Source of the DNA: Halorubrum sp. PV6
GTDB taxonomy: Archaea > Halobacteriota > Halobacteria > Halobacteriales > Haloferacaceae
DNA length: 64,000 nucleotides
NCBI RefSeq assembly: GCF_003990725.2
Contig: NZ_CP030064.1
Location: forward strand, 992,001 to 1,056,000
Direction of reading: 5' to 3'
Shown: positions 17,289 to 26,611 of the stretch, piece after piece
How the letters are laid out: each line of letters opens with the position of its first letter
Position numbering within the stretch: the stretch's first letter is position 1
Translations under genes and position numbers: made by a program
The notes under the pieces: model-generated
Databases searched by the model: none
The model's input: the letters and a program-made list of their open reading frames with translations, nothing else
Told to the model about the DNA's origin: nothing

Positions 17289-19760
17289 ATGACACTCGGC
17301 GAGCGGATTGAGGCGTGGACGCGGCGGCTAAATGACACCATCGTCGATAGCCCACGCCGAGTCATCATTGCGTTTCTTGTGCTCACACTCGTGTTTACTG
17401 GCGGAATCGGACTCGTCAGCACAGACACCGAAGCAACTGACTCATTTACCGAGGGGCTTGAAGAACAGGAAGCGCTTGACGCGGTCAATCAAGAGTTCGA
17501 AGACCCATTTCAACCAGACAGCGAATCAACACAGATTATTCATTCGGGCGGTAACGTTCTGACGAAGGAAGCTCTGCTTAGGGATCTCAGAATCCTTGAA
17601 GAGGTTGAATCACGCGACGACCTCCGTGTTGCGTCCACAAGCGGCCCAGCGACGGTCATTGCCCAGCAGGTTGACCCGACAGCGACCACAGCAGCAGAAC
17701 AGCGACGCGCTATTGAGTCAACGAGTGCAACTCGGGTTCGACAAATCGTCCGCAGCCTCTCCGAGAACGCACGATTCACCCGATCACTCGCGACTGATTT
17801 CAACCCAACGAGTGCAAGTGCCTCAGCGTCAATTACGGTCGTTACACACGATGTCCCGGCTGGATTCGCTAGTGGCGACCTCCAAGACGTTCAAACAGAC
17901 ATTCGATCTATCGCAGCGGAACAACCCGGTGACATAACTGCCTTTGGCAGTGGCGTCACGAACGCTGAGACCGCCAGTGTCATCGGCGATTCACTGATCA
18001 TTGTCATGCCTGTTGTCGTGGTGTTGTTGCTGTTATTCTTAATCGTGGCTTACCGCGATCCGATCGATCTTTCGCTGGGGCTGCTATCACTATTAATGAC
18101 CGTTATCTGGACCTTCGGATTCCTCGGCTTGTCTGGGATCCCGTTTAATCAACAGATGATTACGGTTCCTGTGTTGTTACTCGCAGTAGGCGTTGACTTC
18201 GGGATCCATATTATCAATCGCTATCGTGAGGAGGCTGTTGCGGGATACAACGCTACCGAGGCGATGCGGGAAGCAAACAATCAACTGATGATTGCCTTCA
18301 TCATCGTCACCGTGACTACGGTATTTGGGTTCGGCGCAAATGTCATCTCTGATCTCACGCCGATCCGGAACGTTGGAATCGCCTCAGGTATTGGGATCAT
18401 TTTCACCTTCCTGATTTTCGGGCTGTTTCTCCCAGCAGCCAAATTGGAAGTTGACCAATTGCGAGATGCCTACAACGTCCCCGAATTCAATTCAGCACCA
18501 ATCTCATCTGAGGAGTCTACGCTCGGGAAAATCCTGACGTTTCCGGCGCAGGCCAGCCAGTACGCACCGATTGCGTTTGTGTTCGTACTGCTTGTGACTG
18601 GCGGGATGGCAGCTGCATACGGGAGTGGAGTTGACACCTCTTTTGAGACCGAAGACTTTCTTCCCCCAGAAGAGCAGCCGGACTACATAACGGCACTTCC
18701 AGAACCGTTTGCACCAAGTGAATACACCGTTACTGAGACACTAAATCTGCTTGAAGATCGCTTTTCGACTAACCAAGATCAATCAGTAAAGTTGTACGTG
18801 CAAGGCAACTTCGAAGAGGGCCACGCGTTGGAGGCCCTCGCAGATCCAAACGATGATGCTGTAGGGGCACTCGCAGTCGGCAGCGGCGGAGCTGCTCGTC
18901 CCACGAGTATTGTGACTGTCATCCAGTCACATGCTGAACAGGATCAGGAGTTCGCCAGACTGGTCGCTCGAAACGACCTCAACGACAACGGAATTCCTGA
19001 CCGCAATCTCGATCGTATCTATGATGAGCTGTTCGCGTCATCGTCCGGCGATCGTGCCGAGCAGTATCTCACACCAGATCGACGGAGCGCACAGGTCCAA
19101 TACGCAATTGATTCGGGTGCTTCACAAAGTGAGGCTGCTGGTGATGCCCGAGCATTCGTCGAGGACTTCCGGTATGAAACGACTGCAACTGGTCAAATTG
19201 TCGTTTTTGATGCGGTGACTGACATCATATTCAACTCTTCGATCCAAGGATTGGTGATTGCGATAGGGCTAACTGGCTTGTTCCTCATCATCGCGTACGC
19301 AGTACTCGAAAGCAAGCCGCTCCTCGGAATTGTGAATCTCTTCCCAATCCTGATCGCAATCGCGTTCCTACTCGGTACGATGCGATATCTCGGGATATCA
19401 CTAAACGCGTTAACTGGGACAATCCTCTCCATTTCAATTGGACTTGGGATTGCATACTCAGTCCATGCTACCCATCGCTTCGTTGATGAGTATAACGCGG
19501 GTGCTGGCGCTTATGAGTCAATGATTATCACACTTTCGGGAACTGGTGGTGCGCTCCTCGGGAGTATGCTTACAACGTCGCTCGGGACGGGCGCGCTTGC
19601 GCTTGCTATTACACCTGTGCTAGGTGATTTTGGCCTGCTAATGGCGATAAGTGTCATCTACTCATTTGTGTTCACAATTATTGCACTTCCTCCTGCAGTC
19701 CTTCTGTGGGAACGGTACCAAGGTGTCTGGACTGGGATCGACCTAGCAATAACGAGTTGA
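17289..19760 (+). CDS. RND superfamily (MMPL/HAE3-type) transporter
   Basis: An 823-residue transporter with duplicated RND architecture. One helix lies near residue 25, a large external loop (about 45-225) follows, then five helices (about 230-410). The second half repeats this with a helix near 435, a loop to about 640 and five helices to about 815. The SSD-like helix VPVLLLAVGVDFGIHIINRY carries the aspartate expected for proton relay, mirrored by ILSISIGLGIAYSVHATHRF, which lacks it. Likely substrates are lipids or hydrophobic compounds. It follows the CARDB-like gene by 3 nt with a GGAGG site, under probable TetR control. Confidence 0.88.
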   Translation: MTLGERIEAWTRRLNDTIVDSPRRVIIAFLVLTLVFTGGIGLVSTDTEATDSFTEGLEEQEALDAVNQEFEDPFQPDSESTQIIHSGGNVLTKEALLRDLRILEEVESRDDLRVASTSGPATVIAQQVDPTATTAAEQRRAIESTSATRVRQIVRSLSENARFTRSLATDFNPTSASASASITVVTHDVPAGFASGDLQDVQTDIRSIAAEQPGDITAFGSGVTNAETASVIGDSLIIVMPVVVVLLLLFLIVAYRDPIDLSLGLLSLLMTVIWTFGFLGLSGIPFNQQMITVPVLLLAVGVDFGIHIINRYREEAVAGYNATEAMREANNQLMIAFIIVTVTTVFGFGANVISDLTPIRNVGIASGIGIIFTFLIFGLFLPAAKLEVDQLRDAYNVPEFNSAPISSEESTLGKILTFPAQASQYAPIAFVFVLLVTGGMAAAYGSGVDTSFETEDFLPPEEQPDYITALPEPFAPSEYTVTETLNLLEDRFSTNQDQSVKLYVQGNFEEGHALEALADPNDDAVGALAVGSGGAARPTSIVTVIQSHAEQDQEFARLVARNDLNDNGIPDRNLDRIYDELFASSSGDRAEQYLTPDRRSAQVQYAIDSGASQSEAAGDARAFVEDFRYETTATGQIVVFDAVTDIIFNSSIQGLVIAIGLTGLFLIIAYAVLESKPLLGIVNLFPILIAIAFLLGTMRYLGISLNALTGTILSISIGLGIAYSVHATHRFVDEYNAGAGAYESMIITLSGTGGALLGSMLTTSLGTGALALAITPVLGDFGLLMAISVIYSFVFTIIALPPAVLLWERYQGVWTGIDLAITS

Positions 19761-19790
19761 GACTGCTCCTCTAAGAGAGAATTGACGAGA

Positions 19791-19822
19791 ACGCCTCGCG
19801 CTTCAGCGCGGGGAGGATGTCA
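19791..19822 (+). mobile_element. Orphan right end of a TnpB-type IS200/IS605 element
   Basis: The stem-loop CCTCGCGC-TTCA-GCGCGGGG (19794-19813) followed by AGGATGTCA closely matches the right end of the intact TnpB element ending at 49442 (CCTCGCCCTTCAGGGCGGGG then AGGATGTCA). No tnpB is attached. The final TCA is also the stop codon of the cetZ gene on the other strand, so this end abuts or was inserted at the gene's 3' end. Confidence 0.65.
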
Positions 19823-21235
19823 ACTACTACTGTCGCTTTCAATGTCACCGAAATCAAATTCATCGGTTCGTACACCCTCGTCCACGGGTGACTGGGTATT
19901 TTGTTGATCGGCACTCACCATATCAGGCCCTTTGATTTCAGACGGCTGTTCCACGGTTTTATCTGAATCAGTAGCTTCTTGAATAGCAACTGCTCGACGC
20001 TGTAGTTGATCGATTCGTGGGACGCCCGTCACATTTGAGAGCACTACTGTTGCCGTGAGTTGTGTGGCGTTTTTTATTGACTCATCACCCGCAAGAACCT
20101 CGACAGTCTTGGTCTCTTCTTCAAGAAGATACCGCCCCGTCTCGAAGCCCTTACGCGAGATTGTGTTTGGTGGACCAGTGAGGATAACGAGGACACGGTC
20201 CGCTGAGGTGATGTCACACGGGACGGTCATTTTTGACTGAACTGATCGGCTGATGAGGTCTTTCACAGTTGATGCGTCAACTGAGATAGTATTGCTTTCG
20301 GGTGACCGCCCGAGAAGCTGAAGAATCCGGGCAAGCAACCCTTCGGGTTTCATATCAATGTCAACCTTTGCTTGACCGATCGTCGCAACGCCACCAATCT
20401 CAAGCGTTCGCTTGATATCTGTCGCGTCGATCCGCACCTCGGACGCAGACCCCCGGTCACGTTCTCCCGCACCGAAGATTCCCAACACCCGCTCGACAGC
20501 CATCGTATTGATCGACTCATAGCAGTCAGCGACACGATCCGTGTCTTGACACCACGCATCGTTGTCAACGAGAAACACAGCGTCTGCTTTCGGGACCACT
20601 GTTCGGACCCCACGAGCTGCGGTCAGGATCCGGCGGTCAGGCTCCCCACAAGCCGGGAGCACACCGAGTGCATACACTGATGTCTCGTAGATCGATTGGA
20701 GTTCCTCCAAGAGGATGCTTCCGACGCCACAACCGGTCCCGCCACCCAGCCCAGTAACAAGCAGTATGGCTGCAACCTCTGTTTCATCGATCCGATCAAG
20801 CGCTCGGCGAATCTCTGGCCCATCAGCTCGTGCTACTTCTGCACCCACTTCTGGATCGCCGCCCACGCCGTATTCGGTCACTTCTGCGGTCAGGTGGCTT
20901 CCGTCGGCGTTGACCGTACTATGTGACTCGCGTGGTGTCGCCGCGGCAGTGGCCGCATCTACTGCAGTTGCCGTCTCATCGGCGGGGCGTGGCTTGTCGT
21001 CTCCGTGTGAACGATCATCATCTGGCTCTCGCCGGGTGACTTCGGGATGGGTATCGCCGATAAGCACTTGCTGGTCATCAGTGAGTGCTATTGTCTGGTC
21101 GAAGGCTTGAGACTCAGTGTTGAACGCAAGCACATTTCCACTCGTCACAGATCGGTCTGTCTCGCGTTCAGCGCAGACCAACCGGTCGACAAGTCGCGTT
21201 CCACAGTCTCCAACCCCGATACACGCGATTTTCAT
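19820..21235 (-). CDS. CetZ-family tubulin-like GTPase with insertion
   Basis: A 471-residue tubulin/FtsZ superfamily protein. The tubulin signature is GGGTGCG (about residues 164-170), against GGGTGSG in most CetZ. Other CetZ landmarks are CIGVGDCGTRLVDRLV, VYALGVLPA, VFLVDNDAWCQ and LEIGGVATIGQAK. It is longer than its 390-residue neighbour because of a polar, Ala/Thr/Asp-rich insertion of about 55 residues (about 66-122) between the first GTP-binding loop and the VGGDPEVGAEVA helix, plus an acidic tail ending FDFGDIESDSSS. CetZ proteins shape cells and affect motility. It lies 63 bp downstream of a second cetZ, probably in one operon. Confidence 0.85.
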   Translation of the reverse strand: MKIACIGVGDCGTRLVDRLVCAERETDRSVTSGNVLAFNTESQAFDQTIALTDDQQVLIGDTHPEVTRREPDDDRSHGDDKPRPADETATAVDAATAAATPRESHSTVNADGSHLTAEVTEYGVGGDPEVGAEVARADGPEIRRALDRIDETEVAAILLVTGLGGGTGCGVGSILLEELQSIYETSVYALGVLPACGEPDRRILTAARGVRTVVPKADAVFLVDNDAWCQDTDRVADCYESINTMAVERVLGIFGAGERDRGSASEVRIDATDIKRTLEIGGVATIGQAKVDIDMKPEGLLARILQLLGRSPESNTISVDASTVKDLISRSVQSKMTVPCDITSADRVLVILTGPPNTISRKGFETGRYLLEEETKTVEVLAGDESIKNATQLTATVVLSNVTGVPRIDQLQRRAVAIQEATDSDKTVEQPSEIKGPDMVSADQQNTQSPVDEGVRTDEFDFGDIESDSSS

Positions 21236-21298
21236 GTACCTAACTGCAGGCTCGGATCACCCGTATGGAGACAACAACCGAAGCGCCTCGTTGTGGAC

Positions 21299-22471
21299 TC
21301 AGACGATCGGATCCAGGTCATTATCGTCATCCGTAATTAGCGACTGTATTTCCTCCTCGCGAACGGCATCTTGCTGTTGGATCTTATTTTGGGCGTCAAC
21401 AGCCTGATTCTGAATTTCGTTGATCCGGGGCGTGTCGGTCACGTTCGAAAGTAACACTACAGCCGCAAGTGTCGTAGAATCCGGACGGGGGTCGTCACCG
21501 GCAAGGACATCAACAGTGTCCGCTTTTTGTTCGAGCCACTCTCTGGCGGACTCGACACCTTTCCGGGAAATTACATCCGGCGGACCAGCGAACACGATGA
21601 GCGCCCGGTCAGCACTCGATACATCGCACGGTACAGTAAGCCGCGAGTTGGTTGCTCGGCGAACCAGTCCCTTGATTTTTGCCGCGTCAGTAGACTCGCG
21701 TTGGACTTCTTCTGACTCGTTGAATTTTGCCAGTAACCCCTCTTTTGCGACAGTAACATCCGTTGATGCGTAACCAATTGAAGAGACACCCCCGGTTTCA
21801 AGCGTTCGCATGATGTCACTGGAGTCCATGGCATTTTCACCGACTTCCGACTCATCAACTTCCCCTGCCGCGAGCAGCGTGACAATCCGTGTTGCCAGCT
21901 CTTCGTTCATCTCTTCGTATCCTTGCTCTATCGTCTGTCCGCGAGAGCGCCACGCATCATTATCGAAGGCGATGAAGTTGTCGACTTTATTAACAAACGA
22001 TTGAAGTGAGCGGGCGGCGTTGAGTGCCGGTCGGCCACCCTCATAAGTTCCGGGCAGTACCCCAAGCCCATAGACCGGTTCGTCATACATCTTTTGTAGC
22101 TCCTCGATGACAACCGGCGCGGCGCCACTGCCAGTCCCGCCACCGAGGCCGGCAGCGACGAGAACCGCATCAACTTCGTGTATCTCGACGTCGTCAAAGA
22201 CGCGCCTGATCTCATCGATATCCGTTTTGGCAACCTCGGCCCCGATCTCGGCGTCACCGCCGACACCGTGACCACGAGCCTTCCGATGGGTGTCGCCGAT
22301 CAAGACGCGACGGTCTTCATCGATGTGTTGTGGCTTAGCGAGGTCAGTTCGAGCGGTATTAATGACAAGCGCATGCCGACAAAGATTACGGCCCGTTTCA
22401 AACTCGAATTCGATCATCTGATCGATGAGTTTGCTCCCTGCATTCCCGACGCCGATGGTTGCAAGCTTCAT
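21299..22471 (-). CDS. CetZ-family tubulin-like GTPase
   Basis: A 390-residue tubulin-superfamily GTPase with the canonical CetZ layout: ATIGVGNAGSKLIDQMI, RRVLIGD, HGVGGDAEIGAEVAK, GGGTGSG (residues 110-116), VYGLGVLPGTYEGGRP, FIAFDNDAWR, LETGGVSSIGYAS and IVFAGPPDVISRKG. It should polymerise with GTP under the membrane and control cell shape. It is the first gene of a probable two-cetZ operon, and is the parent-like sequence of the decayed inverted copy at 38.8-40.0 kb, whose surviving blocks are nearly identical. Confidence 0.9.
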   Translation of the reverse strand: MKLATIGVGNAGSKLIDQMIEFEFETGRNLCRHALVINTARTDLAKPQHIDEDRRVLIGDTHRKARGHGVGGDAEIGAEVAKTDIDEIRRVFDDVEIHEVDAVLVAAGLGGGTGSGAAPVVIEELQKMYDEPVYGLGVLPGTYEGGRPALNAARSLQSFVNKVDNFIAFDNDAWRSRGQTIEQGYEEMNEELATRIVTLLAAGEVDESEVGENAMDSSDIMRTLETGGVSSIGYASTDVTVAKEGLLAKFNESEEVQRESTDAAKIKGLVRRATNSRLTVPCDVSSADRALIVFAGPPDVISRKGVESAREWLEQKADTVDVLAGDDPRPDSTTLAAVVLLSNVTDTPRINEIQNQAVDAQNKIQQQDAVREEEIQSLITDDDNDLDPIV

Positions 22472-22688
22472 TGTGTATCCCTCATTTGGTGACTGTGAGA
22501 TTGTGCTGATCGCAGTTGTGTCTCACCGTGGCTTACACGGATACCTCTCTGTTTACTCATCAGATGTTGGTGTATTTGACTCAGTACGTATTAACCTGCG
22601 TCAGACACACCTGGTAGAATAAAATGCCACTGACAAGCTTTGAGACTCGACCCCGAGGTATTTGACACTAACACCCGGAAGATGCCAT
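22472..22688. other. Intergenic region upstream of the cetZ pair
   Basis: No gene was found in these 217 bp. They should contain the cetZ promoter, but no box could be fixed with confidence. Confidence 0.4.
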
Positions 22689-23480
22689 TCACAATTGTTT
22701 AAGAATCCAGTCTTGTTCTGTCTGAATCGCTGTTCCAAGTTCAGCAACAGCTGATAAGACAGGGTATCGAGGAACTCCCTCTACCGAATAAAGATACACA
22801 TAAAACCCCGTATTATTTGTTCTATCGGTTGAGGTTTCACTCACTTTTACTGGAGGATCTTGTAATCTCTCTTGTCGTTTTTGCGCAATAGTATCAACGT
22901 CAGACTCGAGATCGCGGAGAACACACAACACGTCAAATGCTGCCTCCGATCGATTTCGCTCGACGCTCTCGAGGTGGGCACGGAGTTTCTGTTTACGCGT
23001 CTCGATCATTTCAAGATCTGTCTGAGCGTCAGTAAGTGCATCAATCTCGGTTGCGATTGCTTCTAGTAGGTTTGTGCGACTGTCGATCGCTTGCTGACTC
23101 CGTTCAACGAGCGCACGTTTTGTAGCTGGGACAAGGACATTATTCGTGGCTAGCGAGGTAGCGATATCTTGTCCAAGTTCAGCAGAGAGGCTTTCAGTGA
23201 GCGTTTCATCATACTCGTCTCGGTAATGTGGAAGTGATTGGACGGTCTGTTTATAACCCGATAGGACGCTTTTTAGTGTTGCGTCCTGAGGATCTGAATC
23301 CGTAATCGTTGGGTGTTTGATCCCACTTAGATTCGGTGCCGACTCAGATGATGAGTTAGTTCCAACTGTGTTAATTGAACGGACATAATGTAAAAACGTC
23401 TGGAAGGCATCTCGCTCTGCAACCAACCGGTCGCATTCGTCTTGACACGCTTCAATTCCATCTTGCACTTGTCCAATCAT
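22689..23480 (-). CDS. DUF7260-like coiled-coil protein
   Basis: A 263-residue soluble, helix-rich protein. The N terminus (IEACQDECDRLVAERDAFQT, then FLHYVRSI) matches my memory of the haloarchaeal DUF7260 family. The middle (about 145-205) has long heptad-like stretches with many Glu, Gln and Lys residues, consistent with a coiled coil, and the C terminus ends AVAELGTAIQTEQDWILKQL. Function is unknown. It lies on the same strand just upstream of the cetZ genes, so a cytoskeletal link is possible but unproven. Confidence 0.7.
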   Translation of the reverse strand: MIGQVQDGIEACQDECDRLVAERDAFQTFLHYVRSINTVGTNSSSESAPNLSGIKHPTITDSDPQDATLKSVLSGYKQTVQSLPHYRDEYDETLTESLSAELGQDIATSLATNNVLVPATKRALVERSQQAIDSRTNLLEAIATEIDALTDAQTDLEMIETRKQKLRAHLESVERNRSEAAFDVLCVLRDLESDVDTIAQKRQERLQDPPVKVSETSTDRTNNTGFYVYLYSVEGVPRYPVLSAVAELGTAIQTEQDWILKQL

Positions 23481-23833
23481 AAGTACTACTGTGAGTCCAA
23501 CTGAAAGAAGTCCGACACGATCTGGAGCACATCAATCACCAAGCTTTCCGTACAGTAACATCTGAAAGACGTGTCGGCGACCGGTCTGTCTGTCAGGTAA
23601 AATGGCATTAGCACCTGCTATACGGCCAATTCATAGTTTTGATCACACGAAATATATATTTTGTTGCTACCGTCATCTTGTCGTTGTTTTAGATCACATT
23701 CAACTCAGATGAAAGAGCGTGTCAATATGCAGGGGGTGACAGGCTACAATTTCACTGTTTGAAACTTGGTTTCACTATCTGCTCCGATTGTTGAGTGTAC
23801 TAATTTAAATCCTTGGCTACAAAAGTTCGCCGT
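23481..23833. other. Divergent promoter region
   Basis: This AT-rich 353-bp stretch between divergent genes has no gene. It holds the AATATATATTT run near 23650-23660, a candidate promoter for the DUF7260 gene, and the ATTTAAAT box serving the lipoprotein gene at its right end. Confidence 0.5.
23803..23810 (+). promoter_or_regulatory. TATA box of the Tat lipoprotein gene
   Basis: ATTTAAAT centred 27 nt upstream of the ATG at 23834. It supports that start and a leaderless mRNA. Confidence 0.65.
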
Positions 23834-25042
23834 ATGCAACGGACACGGCGCGAGCTATTAACTGTAGGAGCCGTTGCCGCTGGGTTTAGCGGGTGTCTAA
23901 GTGTTGAAGGTGTTCGATATCCCGATGAACTCCCTGACGAAAATGAAACGGACGGGACAGATGGTTCTGATGAGCGCCCTGACGGTGAATCGTCTGTTCC
24001 ACACTCCGAGATAGCGGCCGCGACCCGCGACATTGTTACCGACACAGTTTGGTTTGCAACCGTGTATCGAAAAGCGATCGACACGTATCGTGACGCGACC
24101 GCTGACATCCTCACCGCGGTTTCCTCGATTCGAGAACAGATCCGGGACCCAAGTGACCCAGCCACCGAGATGGTTACACGGCTCGAAACGGTCAGCTATG
24201 AGGCGGCTGAGCGGGCGGCAGCAGCGCTTGAACCGCATTTTTTCCCCCGTGAGCTCATCCAGTCGCGGATCGATAGCCACCTCCCAGCTTTGTTTCGATC
24301 AGCTCGACGGAACGACGCTGATCGGTTTGTCGAGGAACTCAACCGAGTCTCCCGGACGATTTCACAGATTCGCACACCAATATATATCAACGGGACGTTC
24401 TCACGGGATCCAATCCACAATCGACTCCTTGACCGTCTCGCCCCAAGCAACGCATCTGAAGTCCTCGTGGAGCTGGCAGTACCAGCTCACCGGTTCACAA
24501 CGGTTGCACATCGTCCGTATACTGACGACGATCGCTTCCCGCCAGAGTTCACTGCGGAGCCGCTCGCTCAGACTCGACGAGATAAGCTACGGAAGCGTCT
24601 GGGGCCAGTTGTCCAAGCACCTAACCGCGTCCGCGAGGTGTTCTACACGGTTGCACCGCGCCCGTCAGCTACTGATCGGGCTGCGGATGCGTTTTCGGGG
24701 TCTCCGGGTGATCTTGACGTGGTCCCTATCTACGTCCAACAGTACGCAGATGTTGACGCTGCGGCTGACACAATGGAGACCGTCCTCGAGGCTGGTGAAA
24801 CCGACGGTCAGGAACCGCTCTTGCCCGAGACCGAGGCGGCCGACGATGCGGCTCGTTGGTACCGATACTACCATCGTGAGGCGCGAAGCGACCGAACTGA
24901 CCTCGATCGGTTCCCCGGCGTTCAGTACGGCTACTTTCTGCAGGCTGGCGAGTTCCTTCTTGCCACGGGCTTTTCTGGCGATGCATGGGAAGAGCGCCCA
25001 CGCTGGCAGGGCCGACTGTCCGATGTATGGGTGACGATATGA
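23834..25042 (+). CDS. Tat-exported lipoprotein of unknown function
   Basis: A 402-residue protein whose N terminus MQRTRRELLTVGAVAAGFSG followed by Cys is a twin-arginine signal with a lipobox, so it is exported folded and lipid-anchored at about Cys21. A disordered Asp/Glu/Gly linker (DELPDENETDGTDGSDERP) follows, then a helical domain (about 60-190) and a mixed domain containing RPSATDRAADAFSG and LDVVPIYVQQYADVDAAA. No family was recognised. The start at 23834 is preferred over 23813 by the TATA box. Its stop overlaps the next lipoprotein gene, so they are coupled. Confidence 0.75.
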   Translation: MQRTRRELLTVGAVAAGFSGCLSVEGVRYPDELPDENETDGTDGSDERPDGESSVPHSEIAAATRDIVTDTVWFATVYRKAIDTYRDATADILTAVSSIREQIRDPSDPATEMVTRLETVSYEAAERAAAALEPHFFPRELIQSRIDSHLPALFRSARRNDADRFVEELNRVSRTISQIRTPIYINGTFSRDPIHNRLLDRLAPSNASEVLVELAVPAHRFTTVAHRPYTDDDRFPPEFTAEPLAQTRRDKLRKRLGPVVQAPNRVREVFYTVAPRPSATDRAADAFSGSPGDLDVVPIYVQQYADVDAAADTMETVLEAGETDGQEPLLPETEAADDAARWYRYYHREARSDRTDLDRFPGVQYGYFLQAGEFLLATGFSGDAWEERPRWQGRLSDVWVTI

Positions 25043-25647
25043 CTCGACTATCCTCGCGGCGGCAGTTCCTTGCGGCCGCCATCCCTATCGCACTCGCGGG
25101 ATGTCTCGTGGAGGGCGAATCGAACGCGGCCGATCAGACCAGGGAGACGGCCAACGGTGACCAAACTGCGGAGCCGACACCGGCGACAAGCGCCGAGTCG
25201 ACCACGGGTGAGACAAACGACGGGCCCGGTGACGGGGGGTCGAACGGGGATACAGCCGGCGACTCCAGTGAGGCGCTGCCTGACCCTGCTGGGATCACGG
25301 TCGAAGAGACTGAGATTGTTCGGATTGTTGAGTCGAATCTGCTGTCGCAGGTGGTGGCTGACATAACTATTCGCAACACCGGCGAGCGCACGTACGGTAC
25401 GCTCGAACTCCGGGTTGACGCCTACTACGAACCGCCGGAAGACGACCGAACGTACCACCCACCACGGGTCAACGAGCGGACGGCTATTGGGCGGACATAC
25501 GTTGAAGACGAGTTCGAGTCGTTCGACTCCGGGACGCAGACCTTCGAGGATGTGGTGGTGCAGTACGACGCTGAGGACGCCAATGGTTCAACCGATCCGG
25601 CCGAGTTCGAGTTAGAAATCGTGGTCCGCCGTGCGGAGCCGTTGTAA
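25039..25647 (+). CDS. Tat-exported lipoprotein with FxLYD-like beta domain
   Basis: A 202-residue protein starting MTRLSSRRQFLAAAIPIALA then GC, a Tat signal with lipobox. A long Thr/Gly/Asp linker (about 25-75) leads to a beta-sandwich domain (VADITIRNTGERTYGTLELR, FDSGTQTFEDVVVQYDA) like the FxLYD domains of haloarchaeal lipoproteins. It overlaps the preceding gene by ATGA, so the two lipoproteins are probably made together. Function unknown; a structural or binding role on the outer membrane face is inferred. Confidence 0.75.
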   Translation: MTRLSSRRQFLAAAIPIALAGCLVEGESNAADQTRETANGDQTAEPTPATSAESTTGETNDGPGDGGSNGDTAGDSSEALPDPAGITVEETEIVRIVESNLLSQVVADITIRNTGERTYGTLELRVDAYYEPPEDDRTYHPPRVNERTAIGRTYVEDEFESFDSGTQTFEDVVVQYDAEDANGSTDPAEFELEIVVRRAEPL

Positions 25648-25685
25648 ACTTTCCATAGTCAAAGCCGTGATGGACGACGGACTCA

Positions 25686-26522
25686 TCATACGACTACAGC
25701 GGCAACACCACCACCCAAGATTGCGAGCCCCCCCAATCCGAAACAGACCGCCCAGAATGGGACACGGTCGACGAATCGCATTAACGCACCAATGGTCAAA
25801 TACCCAACTACGCCGCTTACTGCGAGTGCTACCCCAGCAGCGATCGGCGTAATCCCCGGAAGCCCGCCTGCGCCGACGAGCGTCAGGGCAGCGGCACCGA
25901 GACTCGCTGGAATTGAAAGCAGAAATGACAGTCGAAAGGCAGCCGGTGGATCATAACTCCGAAATAGAAGTGCACTTGTCGTGACACCTGAGCGTGAAAC
26001 ACCGGGGAGAATTGCTATTCCCTGTACGGCGCCAACAAGTATGGAATCAGTGAACGTCGGTTTCTCACGACCGCCAAGTCCGACCGACTCGGAGGCCAAC
26101 TGGATGCCACCAGTAAGAATAAGCAGGACGCCGATTCCAGCGATGAACACCCCACCCGTGAGCTGACCGGCAATATCAACCGCAAAAACGTACAGCGGAA
26201 TCCCGACGAGACCGGTACACAGTGAGGCGATCCCGATGTATGAGACAATCGCAGACTCACCCTCGTATGCGTGTGATGGCCGCCAGCCGGGTGTTGCACG
26301 AAGCGCAGCCGCGACTTCGTCTCGATAGTATGCCGCTGCAGAGACTGTCGTTCCAAGCTGTAAGAACAGCGCAAGCTGAACGGCCATAGCGGGACTAGTG
26401 CCAAGAAAGGTCAACACGAGTGCGAGATTACCTTGGCTTGAGACAGGCAACCACTCAACGATGCCCTGGACAACCCCCGCGAGGATGGCAACTGTAATCT
26501 CCGTAGTAATCACTACACACAT
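25686..26522 (-). CDS. uppP: Undecaprenyl-diphosphatase-like polyprenyl phosphatase
   Basis: A 278-residue membrane protein of the UppP/BacA family with eight or so helices. Signature motifs are GVVQGIVEWLPVSSQGN (about residues 16-32) and ILPGVSRSGVTTSALL (about 170), with the essential Glu, Ser and Arg residues present; the family's usual His after SSSG is Asn here. In archaea it should recycle the C55-C60 polyprenyl/dolichyl pyrophosphate carrier of glycan synthesis. A TTTAAG box about 22 nt upstream supports a leaderless start. It lies downstream of a DUF4330/membrane-protein pair on the same strand. Confidence 0.88.
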   Translation of the reverse strand: MCVVITTEITVAILAGVVQGIVEWLPVSSQGNLALVLTFLGTSPAMAVQLALFLQLGTTVSAAAYYRDEVAAALRATPGWRPSHAYEGESAIVSYIGIASLCTGLVGIPLYVFAVDIAGQLTGGVFIAGIGVLLILTGGIQLASESVGLGGREKPTFTDSILVGAVQGIAILPGVSRSGVTTSALLFRSYDPPAAFRLSFLLSIPASLGAAALTLVGAGGLPGITPIAAGVALAVSGVVGYLTIGALMRFVDRVPFWAVCFGLGGLAILGGGVAAVVV

Positions 26523-26611
26523 CAGGTTTGCGAATGAACTTAAACCGATTCGTTTGTCGGTCAGCTACAGATCCTTGAAGAGAGCCAACAGTTTTAGCTT
26601 GTGCGGCGCGG

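Noticed and set aside
23641-23665. AT-rich palindromic run as a second replication origin
   Set aside because: No origin-box repeats or initiator gene nearby; it is better explained as a promoter.
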